From the NCBI RefSeq assembly GCF_015350995.1, contig NZ_JADKRW010000006.1, positions 62,001 through 126,000 of the forward strand: a DNA stretch of 64,000 bases. The letters run 5' to 3'. Positions 32,447-40,229 of the stretch are shown here, one piece after another (within the stretch, counting starts at the first letter, position 1; each line of letters starts with the position of its first letter). Below the pieces are notes generated by a model. It did not search any database. It saw nothing but the letters and a program-made list of their open reading frames with translations, and was not told the origin of the DNA. The DNA comes from Curtobacterium sp. VKM Ac-1393 (GTDB lineage Bacteria > Actinomycetota > Actinomycetes > Actinomycetales > Microbacteriaceae). The translations under genes were made by a program, and so were the position numbers.

Positions 32447-33541
32447 GCCGAGCAGCACGCGGCGCCAGGCGTCGTCGTCACGGCCGATCGTCCGCTCCCC
32501 CGTCACCCACCGGACCGCGCGTTCGTCGGCCGTCCCGACCTCGACGGCGGCCCGCACGGCAGCGCGCCACGCCTCGGTGCCGTCGGGCACCGCAACGGCT
32601 CCGTGCGCGCGCGCCAGGGCGTACGACGGCCGATCGGACACCACCGCGGGCAGCCCGAGCGCGGTGTACTCCAGGAACTTCAGGTCGCTCTTCGCCCGGT
32701 TGAACTCCTCGTCGCGCAGCGGGGCGACCCCGGCTCGCCAGCGCTCCCGGTGCGCGACGAGCCACCGCGAGAACGCCGGGTAGTGGCCGTCCGGCACCTC
32801 GATCCGGCGGAACCAGTCGGCACCCCCCTCGTCGGTCACACCGATGACCTCGAGGCGGATCGGTGCGCCGTCGGTGGCCGTCAGGTCGGTGAAGACGTCG
32901 CGCAGCAGTTCGAGGTCGGCGGCGTGGGTCAGGGTGCCCATGTAGAGCACGCGGTGTTCGCCGTCGGGTCGGTCGTCGTCGTCCTCGGTGTCGCCGGGCG
33001 TCCAGAGCCCGGGGTCGAGGGCGTTCGGCACGACGACCACCTCGCGGGCGACCGGACGCACGACGTCCGCGAGCTCTGGTGTGCTCACGACGACGGTGTC
33101 GGCACCGCGGACCAGGGCGTCGATCGACGCGAGGCGGTCCGGGTCGTACTCGGCCCGTGCCAGGCGCGCGCGGCCGGACGCGGTGAAGAAGTCGTCGTCG
33201 ACCTCGCCGACCACGCGGACCCCACGGGCGGCAGCGGCGTCGAGGAAGCGCTGCACGGCGTCGCGCGGCAGGTTGTCGCGCTGCACCAGCACCGCGGCGT
33301 ACTCCGTGGTGTCGGTCCCGTCGATGAACGCGCCGGGGTCGACCTGGCGGACCGCAGCCGTGCCACTGGCCGCGAGGTGTTCGGTGCGCCGGACCACCCG
33401 CACGTGGGCGGACGCCGGGTGCGCCCCGTCGCCGCCCGCGACGACGTAGCCGAGGACGGGCAACGGCGCTGGAGTGGGCGGCGTGCCGACGACGGCTCGG
33501 CGGAGGCGGCGGGCGGCCCGGCGGACGAGATCACGCGGCAT
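32444..33541 (-). CDS. Glycosyltransferase family 1/4-like protein
   Basis: 365 residues, GT-B type. LGYVVAGGDGAHPASAHVRV at the N-terminus, VVGEVDDDFFTASGRARLA, VVSTPELADVV, VVVVPNALDPGLW, VLYMGTLTHAADLELL, and near the end NRAKSDLKFLEYTALGLPAVVS, the donor-side helix. Highly acidic stretch DTEDDDD at about 195. ATG at 33541; a GTG six codons upstream is possible. It separates purE from the rest of the purine pair, and I cannot assign an acceptor. Confidence 0.78.
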   Translation of the reverse strand: MPRDLVRRAARRLRRAVVGTPPTPAPLPVLGYVVAGGDGAHPASAHVRVVRRTEHLAASGTAAVRQVDPGAFIDGTDTTEYAAVLVQRDNLPRDAVQRFLDAAAARGVRVVGEVDDDFFTASGRARLARAEYDPDRLASIDALVRGADTVVVSTPELADVVRPVAREVVVVPNALDPGLWTPGDTEDDDDRPDGEHRVLYMGTLTHAADLELLRDVFTDLTATDGAPIRLEVIGVTDEGGADWFRRIEVPDGHYPAFSRWLVAHRERWRAGVAPLRDEEFNRAKSDLKFLEYTALGLPAVVSDRPSYALARAHGAVAVPDGTEAWRAAVRAAVEVGTADERAVRWVTGERTIGRDDDAWRRVLLG

Positions 33542-33785
33542 GCGCCCATCCTCTCGCACGGATCGAGCAGACTCGCACCCGCCGGTCGGCAGCGCACCGT
33601 GCCGCGATCGTCACGGATGGAGCACGGCGCCTCGTTCGTCAGTGGTGCGCGTGTTGCCCGCTCCGTGCGAGCGTGCAGGACCGCACCCAGCGAGCAACCC
33701 CGCACCGGGAGACCAGGGCCGCACCGTGCGCACGCAGCACCCACTCCTCGCACGGTGCGGGGTCGCCGGCCATCCGACCGCGCCC

Positions 33786-35447
33786 TCAGCGCACGGTCAC
33801 GGACCGGCACGGACTGGCCGTGCGGTCCGTCCCGGCGCCGGTGTTCCGCGCGACCGCGCAGACCCGGTGCTTCCCGGCCCGCACCGCGACGGTGCCGGCG
33901 AACCCGTGCTTCGCTCCCGAACCCCACGTCCGGTCGACGTCGGTGCGCTTGCGGCCGGCCGACAGCGACGCCACACGCTTGCCGTCGACGGTGATCGCGA
34001 CGGTGCTGGCGGCCGACACGGCGTCGCCGTCGAACGCCCAACCGCGCACGCTGACGCGGCCGCCCGTCGCCGTCGCCGTCGCCGATTCGAGCGCGGCGTA
34101 GGGATCGTGTCGGAAGGCCCGGACCGTCGCGCACCCGAGCGTCGTGTCCGACCCGGCACCGATGTTGACCGCGGTGACGCAGACACGGCGAGCGCCGGCG
34201 GCAGCGGGTACGACGCCGTCGAAGCCGTGTGCCGCACCGACGCCGGCAGCGCGGTCCACATCGGGTCGGTCGAGCGCGGCGGCGGTGGCGCCCGCGACGA
34301 CGCCGTCGACGGTGGCGCGGACCCGGACGGGCTGCGTGGGGTCGTCCTCGTCGAACGCCCACCCCGTCACCCGCACGCCACCCCCGGTGCCGGCGACGAC
34401 CTCGAGCGCACCGCGGGGAGCGAGGTCGGGTGCGGGCATGCCGAGCCGGGCGTTCGCCACGAGGGCCTGCGCGTACGTCGACCACCACGTGCCCGCGGCC
34501 GGGGCGCCGTTGCAGGTGCCGTCGCTCGCGCCGGGGGTCTTCACCCACAGCAGGGCGTCGAGCGCGGTGCCGTCGGCGACGACCCGGGGCGAGGTGCCGA
34601 GCCCGGCGCCGGGACCGTTGCACCAGGTGCCCCGCCAGCCCTGCCCGTTCCGCGAGGTGTCGATCACGTAGTGCGACCCTCCGGTGGCCGCGGACACCTT
34701 CTGCGCGTAGGCCTGCTCCTGGGCGGTCGGGTAGTAGTTCGCGACGTTGGTGAAGAACCCGCGAGCCTGCTGCACGCCAGCGCTGTTCAGCCGTGCCGCC
34801 ATGGTGGCCGGCGGCACCCAGTTCGAGTTGCCGGCGTCGAGGTAGGCCGGCACGCCCGCAGCGGTGAGCCCGGCGACGGTGCGGGAGAGGATCCGGTAGC
34901 GCTGTTCGTCGAGCGTGGCGCTGCACTTCGCGTTGCTGAGCATCGCGAGCGAGTCCGGCTCGACGACGACGGCGGCGCGGTGCCCGGCGAGCGCGGCGGT
35001 GACCTGGTCGACCCAGGCGTCGTAGGAGTCCTCCGAGAACCCGCCCGCCGAGTACCCGCCGCAGTCGCGGTCGGGGATCGCGTAGAGGACGAACACCGGG
35101 GTCGTGCCGGAGTCGTCGGCGCCGGTGACCGCAGCGCTGATCGTCTTCGTCAGCTGGGTGCCCTGCGTCCACTCGCCGAGCCAGGTCGCGACGGGGTACC
35201 GCGCGATCGTCGCGGCGGCCTTCGCGCCGGCCGGGTCCGACGAGGCGAGTGCGGCCTGGGCCTTCGCTGCTTCGCTGGTCGGCGAGCGGTACGGCCCTGC
35301 CCCGTAGAGCGACTGTGCCGTCGCGGAGCGGATGGTCGCCGCCGAGGTGACGGCGGACGCGCCACTCACCGGCAGCAGTGCGCCGACGAGGGCGGTGAGT
35401 GCGACGGCGGCGGCGCAGAGGACAGCACGGCGCTGACGGCGACGCAT
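33786..35447 (-). CDS. Secreted GH6 cellulase-like enzyme with two C-terminal GWAFD repeats
   Basis: 553 residues. Signal peptide over the first ~32 residues. GH6 signatures: WLGEW, VLYAIPDRDCGGYSAGG (Asp126/Asp128) and VVVEPDSLAML (Asp165, the expected catalytic acid), NWVPPATMAARL, and LLWVKTPGASDGTCN. GH6 enzymes are inverting endo- or exo-beta-1,4-glucanases. The last ~200 residues are two repeats, GWAFDEDDP and GWAFDGDAVS, of the kind found five times in the protein at 10947. Start ATG with GAGGAG at eight bases. The enzyme fits a plant-associated lifestyle. Confidence 0.9.
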   Translation of the reverse strand: MRRRQRRAVLCAAAVALTALVGALLPVSGASAVTSAATIRSATAQSLYGAGPYRSPTSEAAKAQAALASSDPAGAKAAATIARYPVATWLGEWTQGTQLTKTISAAVTGADDSGTTPVFVLYAIPDRDCGGYSAGGFSEDSYDAWVDQVTAALAGHRAAVVVEPDSLAMLSNAKCSATLDEQRYRILSRTVAGLTAAGVPAYLDAGNSNWVPPATMAARLNSAGVQQARGFFTNVANYYPTAQEQAYAQKVSAATGGSHYVIDTSRNGQGWRGTWCNGPGAGLGTSPRVVADGTALDALLWVKTPGASDGTCNGAPAAGTWWSTYAQALVANARLGMPAPDLAPRGALEVVAGTGGGVRVTGWAFDEDDPTQPVRVRATVDGVVAGATAAALDRPDVDRAAGVGAAHGFDGVVPAAAGARRVCVTAVNIGAGSDTTLGCATVRAFRHDPYAALESATATATGGRVSVRGWAFDGDAVSAASTVAITVDGKRVASLSAGRKRTDVDRTWGSGAKHGFAGTVAVRAGKHRVCAVARNTGAGTDRTASPCRSVTVR

Positions 35448-35596
35448 GGACACACTCCTCGAACGGTCGACTCCGGACCGTTCCATGGGAACACGGGCCG
35501 CCGCGGGCCACCACCCGCCAGTGCGGGTGCCACCCGAGCGGGTGTCGGCAGTCCGGGGGACGCGCCGGTCGCCCTGGACGCGACCCACGGACGGAC

Positions 35597-35630
35597 GGGA
35601 GGCCCGTGGCGGCGTCGCCACGGGCCTCCC
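35597..35630. terminator. Family A palindrome downstream of purK
   Basis: GGGAGGCCCGTGGCG (35597-35611) pairs with its complement (35616-35630) around GCGT. It lies 93 bases past the purK stop and 150 bases before the GH6 start, and should isolate the two units. Confidence 0.75.
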
Positions 35631-35722
35631 CCCACCGACACGGCCGGACCGCCGCTGGCGCGTCGCTCCGGTACCGGCGGCGTGGGCCCAGTCCGCCACC
35701 CGTCGCGTCGACGGACCCGGTG

Positions 35723-36859
35723 TCAGTCGTCGAAGTGCGCCGCGGCCGCGCGCGCCCGGTAGACGACGTCGTCGACGTCGTCGCCGAGCACCGTGACGTG
35801 CCCGATCTTCCGACCCGGTCGGGGTGCCTTGCCGTAGAAGTGGTACTTGGCCTCGGGGAACGCCTCGAGCGCGGCCGGGTACCGAGCGGCGAGGTCGCCG
35901 TCGGCCGGCCCGCCGAGCACGTTGACCATCACGGCGGCCGGGGCGAACGAGCCGGTGGCGCCGAGCGGCAGGTCGAGCACGGCACGCAGGTGCTGCTCGA
36001 ACTGGCTCGTCGTCGCACCGTCGATCGTCCAGTGCCCGGTGTTGTGCGGTCGCATCGCGAGCTCGTTGATCAGGATGCGCTCGTCGTCGGTCTGGAACAG
36101 CTCCACCGCCAGGACGCCCGTGACCCCGAGCTCCTCGGCGATCCGGACCGCGATCGACTCGGTCACGTCGGCGATGCGGCCGGCGCTGTCGGGTGCCGGG
36201 GCGATGACCTCGGCGCAGACGCCGTCGCGCTGCACGGTCTCGACCAGGGGCCAGGCGACGACCTGGCCGGAGGGCCGCCGGGCCACGGACTGCGCGAGCT
36301 CGCGGGTGAAGGGCACGAGTTCCTCGGCGAGCAGCGCCTGGCCGCCACCGGCCTCGGCGACGGCGATGAACCAGTCGTCGACGTCGGAGGCGTCCGACAC
36401 GACCCGCACGCCCTTGCCGTCGTAGCCGCCGCGCGGGGTCTTCACGACCGCACGCCCGCCGTGGTCGTCGAGGAAGGCGCGGAGTTCGTCGGGGTCGTGG
36501 ACCGCTGCCCAGTCCGGCACCGGCAGCCCGAGCTCGGAGAGCCTCCTGCGCATGGTGATCTTGTCCTGGGCGACCGCGAGCGGCCCGGGGCCGGGGCGGA
36601 CGGCGACGCCGGCGTCGACCAGGGCGCGCAGGACCTCCTGTGGCACGTGCTCGTGGTCGAAGGTGACGACGTCGACGTCGCGGGCGAACGCCAGGACCGT
36701 GTCGACGTCGTGGTAGTCGCCCTCGGCCGTGGCGGCGATCGCAGCCGACATGCCCGGGCCCTCGGCGAGCACCCGGATGTCGATGCCCAGCTCGACGGCC
36801 GCCGGCACCATCATCCGTGCCAGCTGTCCCCCACCGATGACCCCGACGCGCAACGCCAT
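35723..36859 (-). CDS. purK: 5-(carboxyamino)imidazole ribonucleotide synthase
   Basis: 378 residues, ATP-grasp; carboxylates AIR to N5-CAIR. N-terminal VGVIGGGQLARMM, DHEHVPQEVL, VKTPRGGYDGKGVRVV for ATP binding, INELAMRPHNTGHWTIDGATTS for metal, and a C-terminal RPGRKIGHVTVLG domain. ATG at 36859 with GGAAGGA upstream; a longer start is unlikely as the motif GVIGGGQ begins a few residues in. The C-terminus has runs of GAC/GTC codons. Confidence 0.97.
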   Translation of the reverse strand: MALRVGVIGGGQLARMMVPAAVELGIDIRVLAEGPGMSAAIAATAEGDYHDVDTVLAFARDVDVVTFDHEHVPQEVLRALVDAGVAVRPGPGPLAVAQDKITMRRRLSELGLPVPDWAAVHDPDELRAFLDDHGGRAVVKTPRGGYDGKGVRVVSDASDVDDWFIAVAEAGGGQALLAEELVPFTRELAQSVARRPSGQVVAWPLVETVQRDGVCAEVIAPAPDSAGRIADVTESIAVRIAEELGVTGVLAVELFQTDDERILINELAMRPHNTGHWTIDGATTSQFEQHLRAVLDLPLGATGSFAPAAVMVNVLGGPADGDLAARYPAALEAFPEAKYHFYGKAPRPGRKIGHVTVLGDDVDDVVYRARAAAAHFDD

Positions 36860-36908
36860 GCTGTGTGATCCTTCCGGCGTTCCCACCGAGTGGTGCGAAC
36901 GCGTTGTC

Positions 36909-36914
36909 TACAAT
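36909..36914 (+). promoter_or_regulatory. -10 box of the GtrA-like gene
   Basis: TACAAT in GTTGTCTACAATCG, about 58 bases before the GTG at 36973. This gene has a leader with GGAGGG, unlike most neighbours. Confidence 0.4.
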
Positions 36915-36972
36915 CGCTGTTCGGGTCGCGCTGTGCGCGACCGGACACAACTCTACGGATCCTGGAGGGCAC

Positions 36973-37431
36973 GTGCGGCGCCTCATTGCTCAACTGGCAC
37001 GCTTCGGCGTGGTCGGTGCCGTCGGCTTCGTCGTGGACACCACGGTGTTCAACGTGCTGCGGCTCACCGTCCTGAACCCCGAGGACGTCCACTCGGGGCC
37101 GTTCTGGGCGAAGGTCGTCTCCACGGTCGTGGCGATCTTCGTGAACTGGATGGGCAACCGGTACTGGACGTTCCGTGAGCAGCGCCGGGCGGTCGCGACC
37201 CGTGAGGGCATCGAGTTCGTCGTCGTGTCGCTCGGCGGCATGGTCATCGCGCTCGCCTGCCTCGGGGTGTCCCACTACGCGATGGGACTGACCTCGGTCC
37301 TCGCCGACAACGTGGCGAACATCGTCGGGCTGGTCCTCGGCACGGTGTTCCGGTTCTGGCTCTACAAGGTGTGGGTGTACCACCCCGAGCGAACCTCGTC
37401 GGAGCCCGTCGCCACCGACGTCGCACGGTAG
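36973..37431 (+). CDS. GtrA family membrane protein
   Basis: 152 residues, four membrane helices: ARFGVVGAVGFVVDTTVFNVL, VVSTVVAIFVNWMGNRYWTF, FVVVSLGGMVIALACLG, and NVANIVGLVLGTVFRFWLYKVWVY. The pattern, including NR(Y/W)TF after helix 2 and FRFWLYKVWVY at the end, is diagnostic for GtrA. Members are thought to help flip polyprenyl-phosphate sugars outward for GT-C enzymes. It probably serves the DUF2142-type protein directly downstream and possibly the GtrB-like enzyme at 22984. GTG start, GGAGGG ribosome-binding site. Confidence 0.92.
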   Translation: MRRLIAQLARFGVVGAVGFVVDTTVFNVLRLTVLNPEDVHSGPFWAKVVSTVVAIFVNWMGNRYWTFREQRRAVATREGIEFVVVSLGGMVIALACLGVSHYAMGLTSVLADNVANIVGLVLGTVFRFWLYKVWVYHPERTSSEPVATDVAR

Positions 37432-37456
37432 GCACGCGCTCTAGGCACTCGCTCTA
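37431..37456. repeat. 13-bp tandem repeat overlapping a stop codon and a promoter
   Basis: GGCACGCGCTCTA (37431-37443) and GGCACTCGCTCTA (37444-37456), one mismatch. The first unit starts in the stop codon of the GtrA gene. The second supplies the first bases of the next gene's -10 box. Confidence 0.7.
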
Positions 37457-37460
37457 GACT
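37455..37460 (+). promoter_or_regulatory. -10 box of the third DUF2142-type gene (probably leaderless)
   Basis: TAGACT ends 6 bases before the GTG at 37467; no ribosome-binding site between. Confidence 0.5.
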
Positions 37461-37466
37461 CGACGG

Positions 37467-39020
37467 GTGACGGCCCACGAGACCACCACCAGCACCACCG
37501 CACCACCCCGCACCGCCCGCTGGGAGCGTGTGGCGATCGCGATCGTCACGGCGACCTTCGGCCTGTGGCTCGTCGCCTGGGCCCTGATCGTGCCGGTGTT
37601 CGAGGCTCCGGACGAGACCGCGCACATCGACGCCGCGGTGCACGTCGCCCTCGGTGATGCCTGGGCCGCCCCCGGCGACCTGTTCGTGACCAACGCCGTG
37701 CAGGCCGCCAAGGTCGAGCAGGCGACGAAGCCGGCGAGCGAGTGGTCGACCGTCAGCGAGCTGCTGCAGAACGCCCCTGGGCAGTCGTCGATGGTCAACC
37801 AGATGACCCAGCACCCGCCGACCGCGTACCTCGCGGGGGCCGCGGTCCTGCGCGCCGTGGACTTCGGGGACCTGCGGTGGGACCGGGCCTTCACCGCGCT
37901 GCGCCTCGCCGACGTCCTCGCCGTCACCGCGCTGCCGCTGCTGGCGTGGGCGTCGGTCCGCCGGGTGACCCGGTCGCCACGGGCTGCCCTGGTCGGCGCG
38001 CTCGCGGTCTTCGCGACGCCCGAGCTCGCCTCCATCGGTTCGTCCTTCTCGAACGACGCGCCCGTGCTGCTCGTCGCCGGAATCGTCGTGTGGCTCGCCA
38101 CCCGGCTGCTGACCGGCGACACCCGGTGGCGCACCACGATCGCCCTGGCGGTGGTGCTCGGCGCGCTGGTCTGGATCAAGGGCACCGGGTTGCCGGCGGT
38201 GCCGTTCGTGGCGGTGGTCGTCCTGTTCGCCGGCGCCAGCGTGCTGTCCCTGCGGCAACGCGCGGTCCGCACCGTCGTGGCGATGGCCGTGTCCGGTGGC
38301 ATCGGGGCGTGGTGGTGGCTCCACAACTGGTTCGCCTACGGCCGGATCCAGCCGAACGGCTACACCGCGATGCGCCCGCCGAAGGACTTCCCCCCGGGCG
38401 AGCACCCGACCCTCGGGCACTTCCTCGACGTCAGCTGGGGCACGCTGTCGCGGACGTTCTGGGGCAGCTTCGGCGGTCGGGCCCAGGTGAGCATGGGCGA
38501 CCTGCTGACCGCGGTCCTGACGCTCGTCGCACTGGTCGTGCTGGTCGGCTGGGCCTTTCGGCGCGGCCCGGACCTGCGTGTGGCGCTCTGCCTGGCGGTG
38601 TTCCCGGCGCTGCTCATCGGCATCCAGAACCGGACGAGCGCGCACTCGTACCTGACCACCACCGAGGTCGCGGCGACCCAGGGCCGCTACTACTTCCCGG
38701 CGATCGTCTGCCTGATCGTGCTGAGCGCGTTGGCCTGGCGTCGCCTGGTGCCCGCCGGCCGTGCACGCGCGTGGGCCGCGGTCGCGCTGGCCGTGTTGCT
38801 GCCCGCCGTGGGCGTGTACGGGTTCGCGGTGGCGTCGGCGTGGTTCTGGAACGCCGCGCTGTTCCCCGTGACGGGCCGCGGACTGCTGCGGTACACGGAG
38901 ATCGGGCCGGTGCCGCCCGCGGTGCTCGTGGTCGTCGTGGGGCTGGTCGCGGTGGGCCTGGTCGCGTCCGTCGTCCAGGTCGCCCGTGCCGACCGTCGGG
39001 TGGCCGCCCCCGCGCCGTGA
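37467..39020 (+). CDS. DUF2142-type GT-C membrane protein (paralogue 3)
   Basis: 517 residues, very close in plan to the protein at 23915: VFEAPDETAHIDAAVHVALGD, TQHPPTAYLAGAAVL, RRVTRSPRAALVG, GAWWWLHNWFAYGRIQPNG, TQGRYYFPAIVCL. The N-terminus is a Thr-rich cytoplasmic tail. Acidic loop residues equivalent to the GT-C catalytic site are kept. Lies 35 bases after gtrA, giving a flippase-plus-transferase pair. Ends in front of a strong bidirectional hairpin. Confidence 0.83.
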   Translation: MTAHETTTSTTAPPRTARWERVAIAIVTATFGLWLVAWALIVPVFEAPDETAHIDAAVHVALGDAWAAPGDLFVTNAVQAAKVEQATKPASEWSTVSELLQNAPGQSSMVNQMTQHPPTAYLAGAAVLRAVDFGDLRWDRAFTALRLADVLAVTALPLLAWASVRRVTRSPRAALVGALAVFATPELASIGSSFSNDAPVLLVAGIVVWLATRLLTGDTRWRTTIALAVVLGALVWIKGTGLPAVPFVAVVVLFAGASVLSLRQRAVRTVVAMAVSGGIGAWWWLHNWFAYGRIQPNGYTAMRPPKDFPPGEHPTLGHFLDVSWGTLSRTFWGSFGGRAQVSMGDLLTAVLTLVALVVLVGWAFRRGPDLRVALCLAVFPALLIGIQNRTSAHSYLTTTEVAATQGRYYFPAIVCLIVLSALAWRRLVPAGRARAWAAVALAVLLPAVGVYGFAVASAWFWNAALFPVTGRGLLRYTEIGPVPPAVLVVVVGLVAVGLVASVVQVARADRRVAAPAP

Positions 39021-39060
39021 CCACTCGTCGGGCGTGCGGCATGCGCATCCCGCACGCCGC

Positions 39061-39117
39061 CGAGTGAGCAGACGACGACGGGTCCCGGCGTGGGACCCGT
39101 CGTCGTCTGCTCACTCG
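39061..39117. terminator. Long bidirectional hairpin terminator
   Basis: Perfect 26-base arms (39061-39086 and 39092-39117) around a 5-base loop, containing GAGCAGACGACGACGGGTCC. It lies between convergent genes ending at 39020 and 39126. This stem is unrelated to the GGGAGGCCCG family. A second, shorter near-palindrome (GCGTGCGG ... CCGCACGC) lies just before it. Confidence 0.85.
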
Positions 39118-39125
39118 ATGCGCTG

Positions 39126-40157
39126 TCAGGCGGCGGGGGCGCTGCCCTCGACGGCCGACGGGTCGTCGGTCGGACGACCACGGCGGAACCAGGTCGGTGC
39201 TGCGGCGCAGAGCAGGAAAAGGCCGTCGACCGCCAGGCTCCAGACGCGCGTGACGACGACCACGACGAGCGCGATCGGCGCCGGCATCACGAGCGCCAGC
39301 AGGAGCGCCTGCACGCCCTCGCGGACACCGAGGCCGCCGGGGGCGAACACGGCCAGCATGCTGATCGCCGAGGCCATGCTCGCGGCACCGATGACGAAGG
39401 CCGCGTCGCTGAGCTTCAGCGACGGGTACACCCCGAGGGTGATGAAGTAGTACGCCGTGCCGGACAGGATCGCACCGGCGACGTACAGGCCGGCCCCACC
39501 GAGGACCGTGCCCAGGTTCGGACGGACGTCGGCCTCGAGCGGCTTGCGTCGCAGGATCTTCAGCGCGATGCCGATCAGGAAGACGAACACCTTCGGGATC
39601 AGGCAGACGACGCAGCCGACGAACGCCGCGATCATCAGGACGATGAGCCACGGGTCGAGTTCGTGCGTGCGGGGGTCGATGAGCAGCAGCACGAGCGCCA
39701 GGGCCAACGTGGCCGCGATCTGCAGGGCGCCCTCGAGCAGGCCGCTCACGCCGAGGCGGGCCTTCGAGACGCCGTGCTTCGAGGCGAAGTAGACCTTGCC
39801 GATGATCCAGGTCGCTGCGCCGGGGATGTAGCGGCCCATCCAGGACTTCGCGTACACGTAGGTCAGGGTGACGCCGCTGCCCTTGAGCCCGGTCGCACCG
39901 AGCCGCCGCAGCAGGTAGAACCAGATGCCGACGCCCCAGTACCGGAAGCCGAGGCTGATCACCGTCGCCAGGATCACCCACGACCACTGCCAGTCCAGCC
40001 CGGCGAGCTGCCCCCAGTCGACGCTCCGCACGTACAGCACGAGGAAGACCGCGAGCAGCACGTAGAAGACGATGGGGATCGCCTTGCCGAGGAACCGTCG
40101 CCAGGACGGCGGACGCTTCCCCTCGGGCGCGGGCGTGTCGCTGGTGGTTCCTGACAA
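39126..40157 (-). CDS. Lysylphosphatidylglycerol synthase transmembrane region-like (YbhN/UPF0104) protein
   Basis: 343 residues, eight or so membrane helices. RYWGVGIWFYLLRRLG, YAKSWMGRYIPGAATWIIGKVYF, and FAPGGLGVREGVQALLL are the conserved motifs of the family, which is often encoded near glycosyltransferases and is thought to act in lipid or lipid-linked substrate flipping. The start is TTG at 40157 with AGGAGA seven bases upstream; no ATG or GTG fits as well. Charged termini. Confidence 0.88.
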   Translation of the reverse strand: MSGTTSDTPAPEGKRPPSWRRFLGKAIPIVFYVLLAVFLVLYVRSVDWGQLAGLDWQWSWVILATVISLGFRYWGVGIWFYLLRRLGATGLKGSGVTLTYVYAKSWMGRYIPGAATWIIGKVYFASKHGVSKARLGVSGLLEGALQIAATLALALVLLLIDPRTHELDPWLIVLMIAAFVGCVVCLIPKVFVFLIGIALKILRRKPLEADVRPNLGTVLGGAGLYVAGAILSGTAYYFITLGVYPSLKLSDAAFVIGAASMASAISMLAVFAPGGLGVREGVQALLLALVMPAPIALVVVVVTRVWSLAVDGLFLLCAAAPTWFRRGRPTDDPSAVEGSAPAA

Positions 40158-40229
40158 ACGTGGTCTCCTGCCGGGCTTCGGGACCAGGTCATCGTAGACG
40201 CTGGCGTGGCACGCTCCCTGGAGCGGCGG

